Shown here one piece after another: positions 56,086 to 64,000 of a DNA stretch of 64,000 bases. A program made the position numbers and the translations under genes. The notes beneath the pieces are model-generated. The model did not search any database and was not told the origin of the DNA. It saw only the letters and a list, made by a program, of their open reading frames with translations. Each line of letters starts with the position of its first letter. The stretch's first letter is position 1. The stretch covers positions 652,501-716,500 of the forward strand of contig JAWHQI010000277.1 in NCBI GenBank assembly GCA_033032865.1, written 5' to 3'. The DNA is from Dactylorhiza incarnata (lineage: Eukaryota > Streptophyta > Magnoliopsida > Asparagales > Orchidaceae).

Positions 56086-57674
56086 TGTTGGGTATTGTAA
56101 CCACAATTACCTTGATTTGAAGAAGTGTCCCTTGAACTAAGATGAATTGATGTTGTATTTGATGTCTCTCTAGTTGTGTGTTTGCAGACTATTCCACTCT
56201 AAGTATAAACCAATGTCAGGTTTCAATGAGTCATCAAACACAGGTATATGCAATGTAATTCCTCATTGTATAGACCAAGGTGTTGACTCATGTGGAATCT
56301 CTCTATTGGGATATACTTTATATTCAAACACAAAAGGAAGAGCCAAGAAGAGCCAAGGAAGTTGCTGCTGAATTGAAGAATTTCATTTTCTAAGTACTAA
56401 GAATTTTCGTCGAACTCTGCTCGACGATCGGGAATATTTTCGTCGAACGGAATTCGACGATCGCCGCTCGTAGAAGGAATTTCGTCGACCGCCGCTCGAC
56501 AAATTCTGTTCAGTGGCCTTTCGTCGAACTCAGCATAGATTTCGTCGATCACTCCGTTCGACGATTTGACTCTATTTCGTCGATCTCCCTTGCTGAAGTT
56601 AAATTGTTGCAGAAGGAAGATTTGGTTAAGTTTGGATCGGCTATTTGCTTTAGTCGAGTTCGACGAATGCCTTTAGTCGAATTCGACTATTGCTGTTCGG
56701 CTAATTCATTAGTCGAACTCTATACTTGTTCGACTATTTGTATTAACTGAATTCGACTAATTGTCTTCGTCTATTTCTATTAGCCGAATCATTGCTCTGC
56801 TTTCCTCCGGTTCAGTTCTTCCGACCCGATGTTTTAGGGCTTCCACTTTGACGTTACACGTGGCGCCCTTCTCGATGCTCTCGTTTATAGCCGTTAGAAT
56901 AAAGAGGCTATAAATAGTTAAGGGTTATTTCCGTTTAACCCTAATCGTGAATCCAAGAAGAAAGACGTCGTTCTTTCCGTCCGTCGGCCGACCTTTATCG
57001 CAAATCAGCTGCTCTTTGCCGGCAAAGCTTTTCACGATCCCACTTGAAGAAAGGAGAATACTATATCTCTGATTTCAGATCTCTCAAGTTTCCTTCAGAT
57101 CTAGTTTTCTCCTAAGTGTTCAGATCAAGATCTTCAAAGATAGATTTCTTCTTCCACTTTTAGATCCAGATTTCAGATTTCTATTTTCAAAAGGAAGAAA
57201 AAGATATTTTATTTTCAGATCTGATTAAGTGAAATCTCAAGTAGATTTGAAGTAGATTGTTCCTCAATCTAAAGTTGTGTAAGATTTTATTACATTATTC
57301 TTGTAGGAAGCTTGCTTCCGAGTCGTAGGAGTTTTACTTCGAGTTGTGGGAGCGTTGTCTCCGAGATTGTAGGAAGTTTTCCTTCCAAGTTTTTGTAGGA
57401 GAGTTTGTTCTCTGAGATTGTAGGAGTTTGACTCCGAGTTGTAGGATTATTGATAATCCGAGATAGTGAAGTAGCCTAGTCTAGCCGATCGTGCTAGATA
57501 GGTGAGGTGCAAAGTGGACTACCCAAGTACGGGGAACCACTATAAATCCTTATGTGTACTGTGCTCTTGGTTTTCTGTGAGCTTTATTTCTTATATTTTT
57601 AATTCCGCAAAAAGACATAGAAACCACCTATTCACCTCCCTCTAGGTGATTTAGGTCGTAACTAGATACTTTCA
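56086..57674 (+). repeat. 3' LTR of the gag-only SIRE-like element
   Basis: It is 1589 bp. It differs from the 5' LTR at a few tens of sites by eye (for example GTAGAATC/GTGGAATC and TCGTCAAACG/TCGTAGAAGG), so it is older than the insertion at 22028-30753. Confidence 0.93.
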
Positions 57675-57679
57675 GTCTT

Positions 57680-58795
57680 CTTCTTCCTTGATTGAAAAGA
57701 AAGCATTGAACTTGAAAGAGGAAGAAGAAAGAAATCTTATCTTTGTAGAACTGGATCTGAAAACTTATTGAGACAACGAGATCTAAAAAAAGCACTTGAG
57801 AGAATCTGAAATATGTGATCTTGTTGAATCTGAACTTGGAGAAGAATCGTGCAGAAACTTTGTCGGCAGCAAAAATGTCCTTTGTGAAAATGAGAATGAC
57901 TGATACAGACGATTTGCAATTTTATAAATAAGGCACGATTAGGGTTTAAGAAATAACCCTTAAGGATATATATATAGCACATCCTCTCTAACGACTAAAA
58001 ACGAAATCAAGGAAGGACCTCCGCGTGCACTGTACATGGTGAAAACCTAAGATAGAAAGCCGTCTGCACATTTAAATAGAAACGGATCTGTCTTCATTCG
58101 TTGAATGAATTCATGTAATCATTGACCACTCGACGAATTCACTTCATCACTCGACGAAAACATCTTGAAGACTCAACGAAAAGGACTTAGCTGAAAGATG
58201 AGACGAGAAGAAACAATAACTAAGATTACTCGAGAAATTCGTTGAGAGCACTCGACGAATTTGTCGAGTGTTCACGAGAAACCAGCAGACCACTCGACGA
58301 ATTCGTCGAGTGTTCTCGAGTGAACAATTTATTACTCGACGAAAGGAGACTTAAGACATTACTCGAGACTTATCAAGTGAACTCGACGAATTCGTCCAGT
58401 CCACTCGAGATGTCTCGACGAATTCGTCGAGTCTTCTCGAGATGTCTCGACAAATTCGTCAACTCTTCTCGAGTGTACTCAACGAATTGACTTGAATAAT
58501 TTTTCTTCCAGTCCTGAACACAGCAACTACTTCATCTTAACTTATCCATAGTGTTTGAAAATGAAGTACAACTCAATAGAGAGAATTCACATGAGTCAAC
58601 ACCTTGGTCTACACAATAAGGGATTACATTACATAGGCATGTGTTTATGACTCATTGAAACCTGACATTGGTTTGTACTTAGCAATTAATATCTTGCAAA
58701 CACATAACTAAAATACCAAATTAAATACAAACTAATTCATCTTTGTGCAAGGAGACTTCTTCAAATCAAAGTAATTGTGGATACAATTCCCAACA
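57680..58795 (-). repeat. 5' LTR of the truncated Copia element, outer (U3) part
   Basis: It resumes directly after the duplicated GTCTT and ends AATTCCCAACA at 58795. It has the rc TATA region (57950-57975) and a U3 palindrome array (58120-58490), including 22 bp of perfect symmetry at 58291-58312 centred on GACGAATTCGTC. Confidence 0.85.
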
Positions 58796-59373
58796 ATATG
58801 CATAAGGGAGTCCAAATTCAGACCTCATAATTCAAACTTCAAAAATAGAGAGATGGGAAGGAGAAAAAGTGGGAGAGGGAGAAGCCTTAAATACATTAGC
58901 TTATTTATCAAAATCTTTATTTTCTTCCTGATAATGAAATCAATTTTGTGAATACAAATAACCAAATAATCCCAACTTGAAAGCAGTCGACCATCAAGAG
59001 GAAATCATCCTCAACATCACCATCAAAACCCAAATTTCCAGCAATGTGGATGTTCCCAAATTCATACATCCAATAATAAAGTAAAATTAGAACTTACAAA
59101 GTAAGAGGAATAGAGGAAGATGGAGGAGTTGAGCCACACTAGCCAAAATCTGTCAAAAACAACCACTATACAACCTACACAGCCCAAACACGATCAATAC
59201 CGCCACTAAGAGTCGGAGCTTCAGTCGACACAGTACAGCAAGGGTAGAAGAGAGGGCGTATGAAGGAAACGAAATCCCATATGGTTGTTATATAGCAGTT
59301 CTAGGTCGGCAACTAGCCGGTGAGGCTTACGGAAATCCCGCCAGATTAAAGCTTGAATCGACACGATCCCGTG
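58796..59373. other. unassigned sequence between repeats
   Basis: No gene or domain is recognised. It is the left flank of the 5S-containing insertion; the right flank continues at 60797. Confidence 0.4.
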
Positions 59374-59570
59374 CTAGGTGTAACGGTCTCCCCAGCATAC
59401 AGCTCGCAGGGACGACCGCCGGCACCCCCAGCACCCCCAGCATCCAGCTCGAAAGGGTTCAGCCTAACCAAATGGGTTGCAGCCCATGCACCCCAACCCC
59501 TCTCTGTCCCACCACAGGGCACAGTGGGTTGTTGGAGACCGCAGTCCCCCTTTGATGAGAATTGAGTCAG

Positions 59571-59670
59571 TTAAGCGGCAGCGCGTGGACTTCCCAGGAG
59601 GTCACCCATCCCATGACTACTCCAGCCCGAGCACGCTTAACTATGGAGTACTTTCACTTCTCATCACCAA
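59571..59670 (-). repeat. 5S rRNA-like segment 1
   Basis: The minus strand contains AGTTAAGCGTGCTCGGGCT, GGGATGGGTGACCTCCTGGG (one base different here, TGGGATGGG) and AAGTCC, the 3' half of plant 5S rRNA. The first about 30 bases are unlike 5S. Confidence 0.8.
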
Positions 59671-59689
59671 TTGACATGCAGCTCAATTG

Positions 59690-59786
59690 GTGATGAGAAG
59701 TGAAAGTACTCCATAGTTAAGCGTGCTCGGGCTGGAGTAGTCACGGGATGGGTGACCTCCTGGGAAGTCCACGCGCTGCCGCTTAA
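59690..59786 (+). repeat. 5S rRNA-like segment 2
   Basis: Near-perfect inverted copy of segment 1, separated by a short palindromic spacer (CAATTG ACATGCAGCTCAATTG, 59669-59690). Together with segment 1 it forms an inverted repeat of nearly 300-bp arms. Confidence 0.8.
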
Positions 59787-60210
59787 CTGGCTCAATTCTC
59801 ATCAAAGGGGGACTGCGGTCTCCAACAACCCACTGTGCCCTGTGGTGGGACAGAGAGGGGTTGGGGTGCATGGGCTGCAACCCATTTGGTTAGGCTGAAC
59901 CCTTTCGAGCTGGATGCTGGGGGTGCCGGCGGTCGTCCTTGCGAGCTGTATGCTGGGGAGACCGTTACAAAAAGTGCAATCTTGGATGATAGGACTTTTT
60001 GTAACGGTCCAGGCCCGCCAACGCGGGACCCAACTGGACCGCCGACACCCTCCCGGCCCAGGCCCGCCAACACGGGACCCAGCTGGCACCGGAAGGATTC
60101 AGCCTAACTAGATGGTCTGCATACCATGCACCCCAACCCCTCTCTGTCCCACCACAGGGCACAGTGGGTTGTTGGAGACCGCAGTCCCCCTTTGATGAGA
60201 ATTGAGCCAG

Positions 60211-60310
60211 TTAAGCGGCAGCGCGTGGACTTCCCAGGAGGTCACCCATCCCAGAATTGCTCCAGCCCGTGCACGCTTAACTATGGAGTACTTTCACTTC
60301 TCATCACCAA
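60211..60310 (-). repeat. 5S rRNA-like segment 3
   Basis: Same orientation as segment 1, with CCAGAATTGC where segment 1 has CCATGACTAC. Its outer LTR-like part is a divergent GGCCCGCCAACGCGGGAC-containing variant (60005-60090). Confidence 0.8.
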
Positions 60311-60508
60311 TTGATCTCCAAGATTGAACTTTTTGTAACGGTCTCCCCAGCATACAGCTCGCAAGGACGACCGCTGGCACCCCCAGCATCCAACTTGAAA
60401 GGGTTCAGCCTAAGCAAATGGGTTGCAGCCCATGCACCCCAACCCCTCTGTCCCACCACAGGGTACAGTGGGTTGTTGGAGACAGCAGTCCCCCTTTTCA
60501 CGAGGAAT

Positions 60509-60607
60509 TGGTGATGAGGAGTGGAAGAACTTAATAGTTAAGCGTGCTCGTGCTGGAGTAGTCACGAGATGGGTGACCTCCTGGGAAGTCTCTGCGCTGC
60601 CGCTTAA
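60509..60607 (+). repeat. 5S rRNA-like segment 4
   Basis: Plus orientation, more diverged at the start (GAGGAGTGGAAGAACTTAAT), but the GTTAAGCGTGCTCG and ATGGGTGACCTCCTGGGAAG core is intact. Confidence 0.8.
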
Positions 60608-60796
60608 CTGAACCATTCCCCGTGAAAAGGGGGACTGCTGTCTCCAACAACCCACTGTACCCTGTGGTGGGACAGAGAGGGGTTGGGGTGCATGGGCTGC
60701 AACCCATTTGCTTAGGCTGAACCCTTTCGAGTTGGATGCTGGGGGTGCCGACGGTCGTCCTTGCGAGCTGTATGCTGGGGAGACCGTTACACTAGG

Positions 60797-61141
60797 TGTC
60801 GTCGAGAAGGAGGAAGGAGAATGACATGTTGACAAAGGAGAAGATCTCAACAGAACCATTCTCCATCTTTGCTTGATGAGTTGTCGCTTGCCTTAGAGGA
60901 GTCGAGAAGAGGGAGAGACGCGTGCGGCTTACGGTGGTTGGCAGATGTGACTAATGAGTTCCCTTTTTAATTTATGATGATATATGCAAGTGCCTCTTAC
61001 ATATAATTTATGATGATATATTATGATAAGCTAAGTCGCCTCTTACATAAGCCAACCTTCTCAAAAATGAATCATATATTGTTATGTGTAAGTGCAATAT
61101 ATGTATCACTTTCATATATATTATTTTCTCAAAATACCCAT
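60797..61141. other. unassigned sequence
   Basis: Right flank of the 5S insertion up to the Gypsy LTR. It contains short ATGATATAT repeats. No gene was seen. Confidence 0.4.
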
Positions 61142-62657
61142 TGTTGAAACCAGTAACCCGGTTTCGACGTTCGCAAGGGGGATGCAGCTAACCCTTACTT
61201 GACCTGAGCAAGACCCTTGACCAGTTACTAAGAACTGAAGAACCTTACCCTTGAAGAACACCTAAGTCCACAAACGGACCCCTTAAGCTGCAGCGTGGAG
61301 GTCCCACCACATACCCGAAAGATCTTAGAGCGCTTCCCCTCCCAAGCCAATGATGAGCCTGGGCACCTTGGAGGGCACTAAGAACCACCTCACCGTCAAC
61401 CTTCGATGACAAGGGGAGGGGGGTGCTTGCTCACAAGACCACGCGAGGGAGGGAGTAGGAACCAACCCTTCCCAAGGTGCCCATGGGGGTCTATTTATAG
61501 ACTTTCCCAAAAATGGACTGCGAATAGCCAAAATTGGACTGCGGATAGCCGAAATCCTGTTATTCGCAGTCCGACCACGATCACGAATGGGACATGCAGG
61601 AGGAGGGGCGAGTGGGACTCGAGATACTCACTCCCCCTCTTCCCGGAGGTCCAAAACTGATCTACTCGAGACCCCACTTACCCAAGAAGGGTGAGTGAGG
61701 CTCCCCCTACCCGCCCCCAAGAGGGCCGGCGAGTGGGGAGGGGGGACATCCCCCACTCGCCCCCAAAGGGGAGGGCGAGTGGAGAGGGGGGACTTCCTCT
61801 ACCCGCCCCCAAGGGGGCGGGCGAGTGGGGGGCTGCCCCCACTCGTCCCTCTAAGGAGAGGGGGCGGCGAGTGGGGGAGCTGCTCCCACTCGCCCCTCTA
61901 AAGAAAGGGGACGGCGAGTGGGGGGCTGCCCCCACTCGCCCCTCTAAGGAGAGGGGGCGGCGAGTGGGGGGGCTGCCCCCACTCGCCCCTCTAAGGAGAG
62001 GGGGCGGCGAGTGGGGGGCTGCCCCCACTCGCCCCTCTAAGGAGAGGGGGCGGCGAGTGGGGGGGGGGGGGGGGGGGCTGCCCCCACTCGTCCCTCTAAG
62101 GATAGGGGCGGCGAGTGGGGGCTGCCCCCACTCGCCCCGCTAAGGAGAGGGGGCGGCGAGTGGGGGGCTGCCCCCACTCGCCCCGCTAAGGAGAGGGGGC
62201 GGCGAGTGGGGGGCTGCCCCCACTCGCCCCCCCCCCCCCCCCCCCCCCCCCCCGAAGGAAAGGGGGCGGGTGAGCGGGGGATTGCCCCCACTTGCCTCGC
62301 TAAGCCTTTTCTCCCTCCCTCGGGTCATTCCCTAGCCTTACTTGGTCTTGGTCGCTTCCGAGAGGTCGACCTGCTCATCTCGGTCACCTTAACCTCCGGT
62401 TTGGTTTGGTGCGTCGCGGTCACTCTCTCTACCACGACCTCATCTGCGTCGGGTCACACTGACTCGGAAAATATGAGGGTTATACACCCATAGGTACCAA
62501 TCTTTCGTCAAACATATTCATAATAAAAGCACGTAAAATCTTTGATGACACATTTGACACTGATAAGTATTTTCATCAATGGGGATATTTAATATGTAAA
62601 TTAAATAAAATATTTGAAAAATAAATTGCATTATTTCATGAAATTTTAGGTATTACA
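61142..62657 (-). repeat. 3' LTR of the chromovirus
   Basis: Minus strand TGTAATACCTAAAATTTC to GGTTTCAACA, 1516 bp, directly after the polypurine tract. It has a TATA-like CTATAAATAGA at about 61500-61490. U3 holds the hairpin minisatellite 61690-62300. Confidence 0.7.
61690..62300. repeat. 46-47-bp GC-rich minisatellite of hairpin units
   Basis: About ten tandem units start at 61833, 61880, 61926, 61973, 62019, 62078, 62122, 62168 and 62214, with more diverged ones to the left. Each reads CTGCCCCCACTCGCCCCTCT then AAGGAGAGGGGGCGGCGAGTGGGGGG. Adjacent units form GGCGAGTGGGGG-CTG-CCCCCACTCGCC hairpins. It includes G19 (62059-62077) and C27 (62227-62253) runs. Confidence 0.9.
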
Positions 62658-62780
62658 ATTTCGTACCTCCATATAAAAAGTTTCGTCCTCAAAACTTTCA
62701 GTCATTTAGCACCTCAAAAAGTAATGAAAAAGATCTCTCATCGCATCTTCTCGTTCCCAAGTAGCTTCACTTATAGGATG

Positions 62781-63008
62781 TCATTTCCACCAGATTTTGA
62801 TAAATCCAATATCTCGATTGTGCAACTTTTTGCTCTGCCAATCAATGATTTGTTTTGGCTCAGTTGGGCTTGATAAATCAGGCACAATTTGTATCTCGTT
62901 TGTTGCCACTATCTGACTTGGATCAGCTATATATCGTCGAAGTACTGATACATGAAAGACATCATGTAAGTTTTGCAACTCATCAGGCAATGCCAATCGA
63001 TATGCCAA
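62781..63008 (-). pseudogene. chromovirus polyprotein C-terminus with chromodomain-like motif
   Basis: AYRLALPDELQNLHDVFHVS, SVLRRYIADPSQIV and a following WQSKKLHNRDIGFIKIWWK match the integrase end and chromodomain (IVDxxxKxLRNKxIxxVKVxW) of plant Tekay/Reina-type chromoviruses. The frame breaks near 62781. Confidence 0.8.
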
Positions 63009-63055
63009 GTCTCCAATACGTTCAATGATAGGGAATGGACCAATGTATCGAGGGC

Positions 63056-63424
63056 TTAATTTCCCATTTTCCGCAATCGCGAGGCTCCTTTAAATGGCTT
63101 AATCTGTAAGCACACTTGATCGCCAACTTGAAACTCCATTCGGCGGTGTCTAGCATTATAGTATTTTTGCTGACGATCTTGCGCAATTTTCATTTTCTTT
63201 TGAATAATGATAACTTTTTCATGTAGTTCATCCATTTCCTCATTTTTATGCAACTTTCTCTCCCCAGCTTCTGCCCAACTAAGAGGAGTGCGACACCTGT
63301 GACCATATAAAGCTTCGAAGGGTGTTATTCCAATTGTAGATTGGTAACTGTTATTATATGAAAATTCTAACATTTGGATTGTGCGACCATTCGTAACAGA
63401 TCTTCTAACATTTGGATTGTGCAT
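63056..63424 (-). pseudogene. chromovirus integrase C-terminal half
   Basis: MLEFSYNNSYQSTIGITPFE, ALYGHRCRTPLSWAEAGE and QVGDQVCLQIKPFKGASRLR are standard. An approximately 39-bp duplication (repeat of CAATCCAAATGTTAGAA on the minus strand) alters the start. Confidence 0.85.
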
Positions 63425-63441
63425 TTAAATTGACCATCGGT

Positions 63442-63990
63442 CTATGGATGGAATGTTGTGCTATATAATAATTTTGTACCTAGACGTTTATGGACTAACT
63501 TCCATGTATTAGATGTGAATCGACCATCTCTATCTGATATAATAGTTCTGGGAATTCTGTGCAGTTTGACAATGTCATCTATGTATAAATCAACAAGCTT
63601 TTCTGTTGATTCAGCTTTCTTTACTGCAATAAAATGTGCACTCTTTGTTAATCGTTCAATGATTACCCAAATACCATCATTTCCCGATTTACTTCGCGAT
63701 AAACCCCAAATGAAATCCATGGCAATATCATCCCACTTCCATTCAGGAATGGGTAGGGATTTTAAATAACCACCAGGTTTCATATGTTCTGCTTTTACTA
63801 CTTGACAAGTGTGACATTTTGCGATATATAAAATCACATCTTTCTTCATTCCGGGCCACCAAAATTCTTGCTTCAGATCTTGATACATTTTGGTTCGTCC
63901 AGGATGAATTGAGTATGGTGTATTATGTGCTTCATACATAATATCATTTCTTAAAATATCTTCATCTGGAACACACAATCGTCCATTCAT
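63442..63990 (-). pseudogene. chromovirus integrase zinc finger and catalytic core (interrupted)
   Basis: The HHCC region is intact (AHNTPYSIHPGRTKMYQDLK, CHTCQVVK). The first two catalytic acids lie in MDFIWGL and SDRDGRF. The frame stops at HP-stop-TDGQFK, where family members have HPQTDGQSE: Gln is a stop and the catalytic Glu is replaced by Lys. The copy cannot be active. Confidence 0.88.
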
Positions 63991-64000
63991 GAATAACAGA

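Larger units (their letters stand above)
51775..57674 (+). mobile_element. complete gag-only LTR retrotransposon (SIRE-like, non-autonomous)
   Basis: LTRs of 1587 bp (51775-53361) and 1589 bp (56086-57674) start TGTTGGGTATTG and end GATACTTTCA. A 5-bp duplication GTCTT lies at 51770-51774 and 57675-57679. The primer-binding site TGGTATCAGAGC is at 53364. The 2.7-kb interior holds one intact gag frame and a polypurine-rich spacer; no protease, integrase or RT is present. It is nested, in opposite orientation, in the LTR of a related element whose gag is closely similar. Structure fits TR-GAG-type non-autonomous elements. Confidence 0.93.
47830..58795 (-). mobile_element. truncated SIRE-like Copia element, split by a nested relative
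   Basis: Minus-strand order is: 5' LTR (58795-57680 and 51774-51235), primer-binding site (51232-51221, TGGTATCAGAGG), gag (51166-49445), GAG-pre-integrase, integrase, and the integrase/RT linker ending near 47830. RT, RNase H and the 3' LTR are absent. The nested element 51775-57674 plus its duplicated GTCTT accounts for the gap in the LTR. Removing it gives an LTR of about 1656 bp that aligns end to end with those of the nested element. The coding region is broken in several places. Confidence 0.85.
59379..60791. mobile_element. Cassandra-like 5S-bearing composite foldback insertion
   Basis: The 1413-bp insertion has inverted termini TGTAACGG...CCGTTACA and a 5-bp duplication CTAGG (59374-59378 and 60792-60796). 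Inside are LTR-like units of about 285-300 bp in alternating orientation: 59379-59676 (minus), 59686-59969 (plus), about 59999-60312 (minus, divergent outer part), about 60335-60500 (minus, without 5S) and about 60503-60791 (plus). Four contain a 5S rRNA-like segment. Cassandra TRIM elements are known for 5S sequence in their LTRs, so this is probably Cassandra-derived, but the head-to-head and tail-to-tail order is not that of a normal LTR element. Confidence 0.7.
61142..64000 (-). mobile_element. Ty3/Gypsy chromovirus, 3' part (runs off the window)
   Basis: Minus strand: integrase zinc finger and core (63990-63442), integrase C-terminus (63424-63056), chromodomain-like end (63008-62781), polypurine TATGGAGGTACGAAAT, and 3' LTR (62657-61142). 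Inactivating changes are present in integrase. The element continues beyond 64000. Confidence 0.85.

Noticed and set aside
59571..60607. Functional 5S rRNA genes
   Set aside because: Only the 3' half resembles 5S; the 5' region with the A box is replaced, and the segments sit inside a mobile insertion, not a tandem rDNA array.
61678..62328. Several open frames of 60-150 codons on both strands
   Set aside because: All are translations of the 46-47-bp minisatellite.
1..64000. A new defence, biosynthetic or regulatory gene system
   Set aside because: Apart from PTEN2 and the PPR gene, no coding region lacks a retroelement explanation; the unusual biology here is in the repeats.

Overview
The window is nuclear DNA of a flowering plant, most likely a eudicot with a repeat-rich genome. 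Two host genes are readable. One is a PTEN2-type phosphatase on the plus strand, with eight exons between 7200 and 39662; its N-terminal exons lie upstream of the window. The other is an intronless P-class pentatricopeptide-repeat gene on the minus strand (45613-47286). Almost everything else is LTR retrotransposon, LINE/SINE or 5S-derived repeat sequence. No bacterial, organellar, CRISPR or defence-type system was seen.

Layout. 1-5577: a decayed, truncated SIRE-like Copia element (minus strand), probably inside an upstream PTEN2 intron. 5578-7199: a C-rich unassigned segment and intron tail. 7200-8630: five PTEN2 exons. 8631-16540: an intron holding a 5S-rRNA/LINE chimera (9426-9544) and a decayed Gypsy element (9795-16104), itself split by a solo LTR (11018-12126). 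16541-16671: an exon. 16672-36560: a 19.9-kb intron holding a LINE 3' end, old Gypsy LTR material, a very young 8.7-kb gag-only LTR element (22028-30753, TSD TTTTC) and a Copia remnant (31838-35920). 36561-36630: an exon. 36936-38727: a small LTR-flanked deletion derivative (TSD TGATA). 39108-39662: the last PTEN2 exon.

39663-45612: intergenic DNA with LTR remnants and tandem repeats, then the PPR gene. 47830-58795: a truncated minus-strand SIRE-like Copia element whose 5' LTR is split by a related plus-strand element (51775-57674, TSD GTCTT) that encodes only an intact gag. 59379-60791: a Cassandra-like insertion (TSD CTAGG) with four 5S-like segments in alternating orientation, forming large inverted repeats. 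61142-64000: the 3' LTR and degenerate integrase/chromodomain end of a Gypsy chromovirus, whose LTR U3 contains a hairpin-forming GC-rich minisatellite.

The most notable patterns are (i) two different structurally complete LTR elements that carry gag but no pol, (ii) two independent kinds of 5S-rRNA-containing retroelement, one of them a foldback array, and (iii) arrays of short perfect palindromes, different in each family, mostly in LTR U3 regions. Boundaries, target-site duplications and splice junctions were read by eye; no database search was possible.
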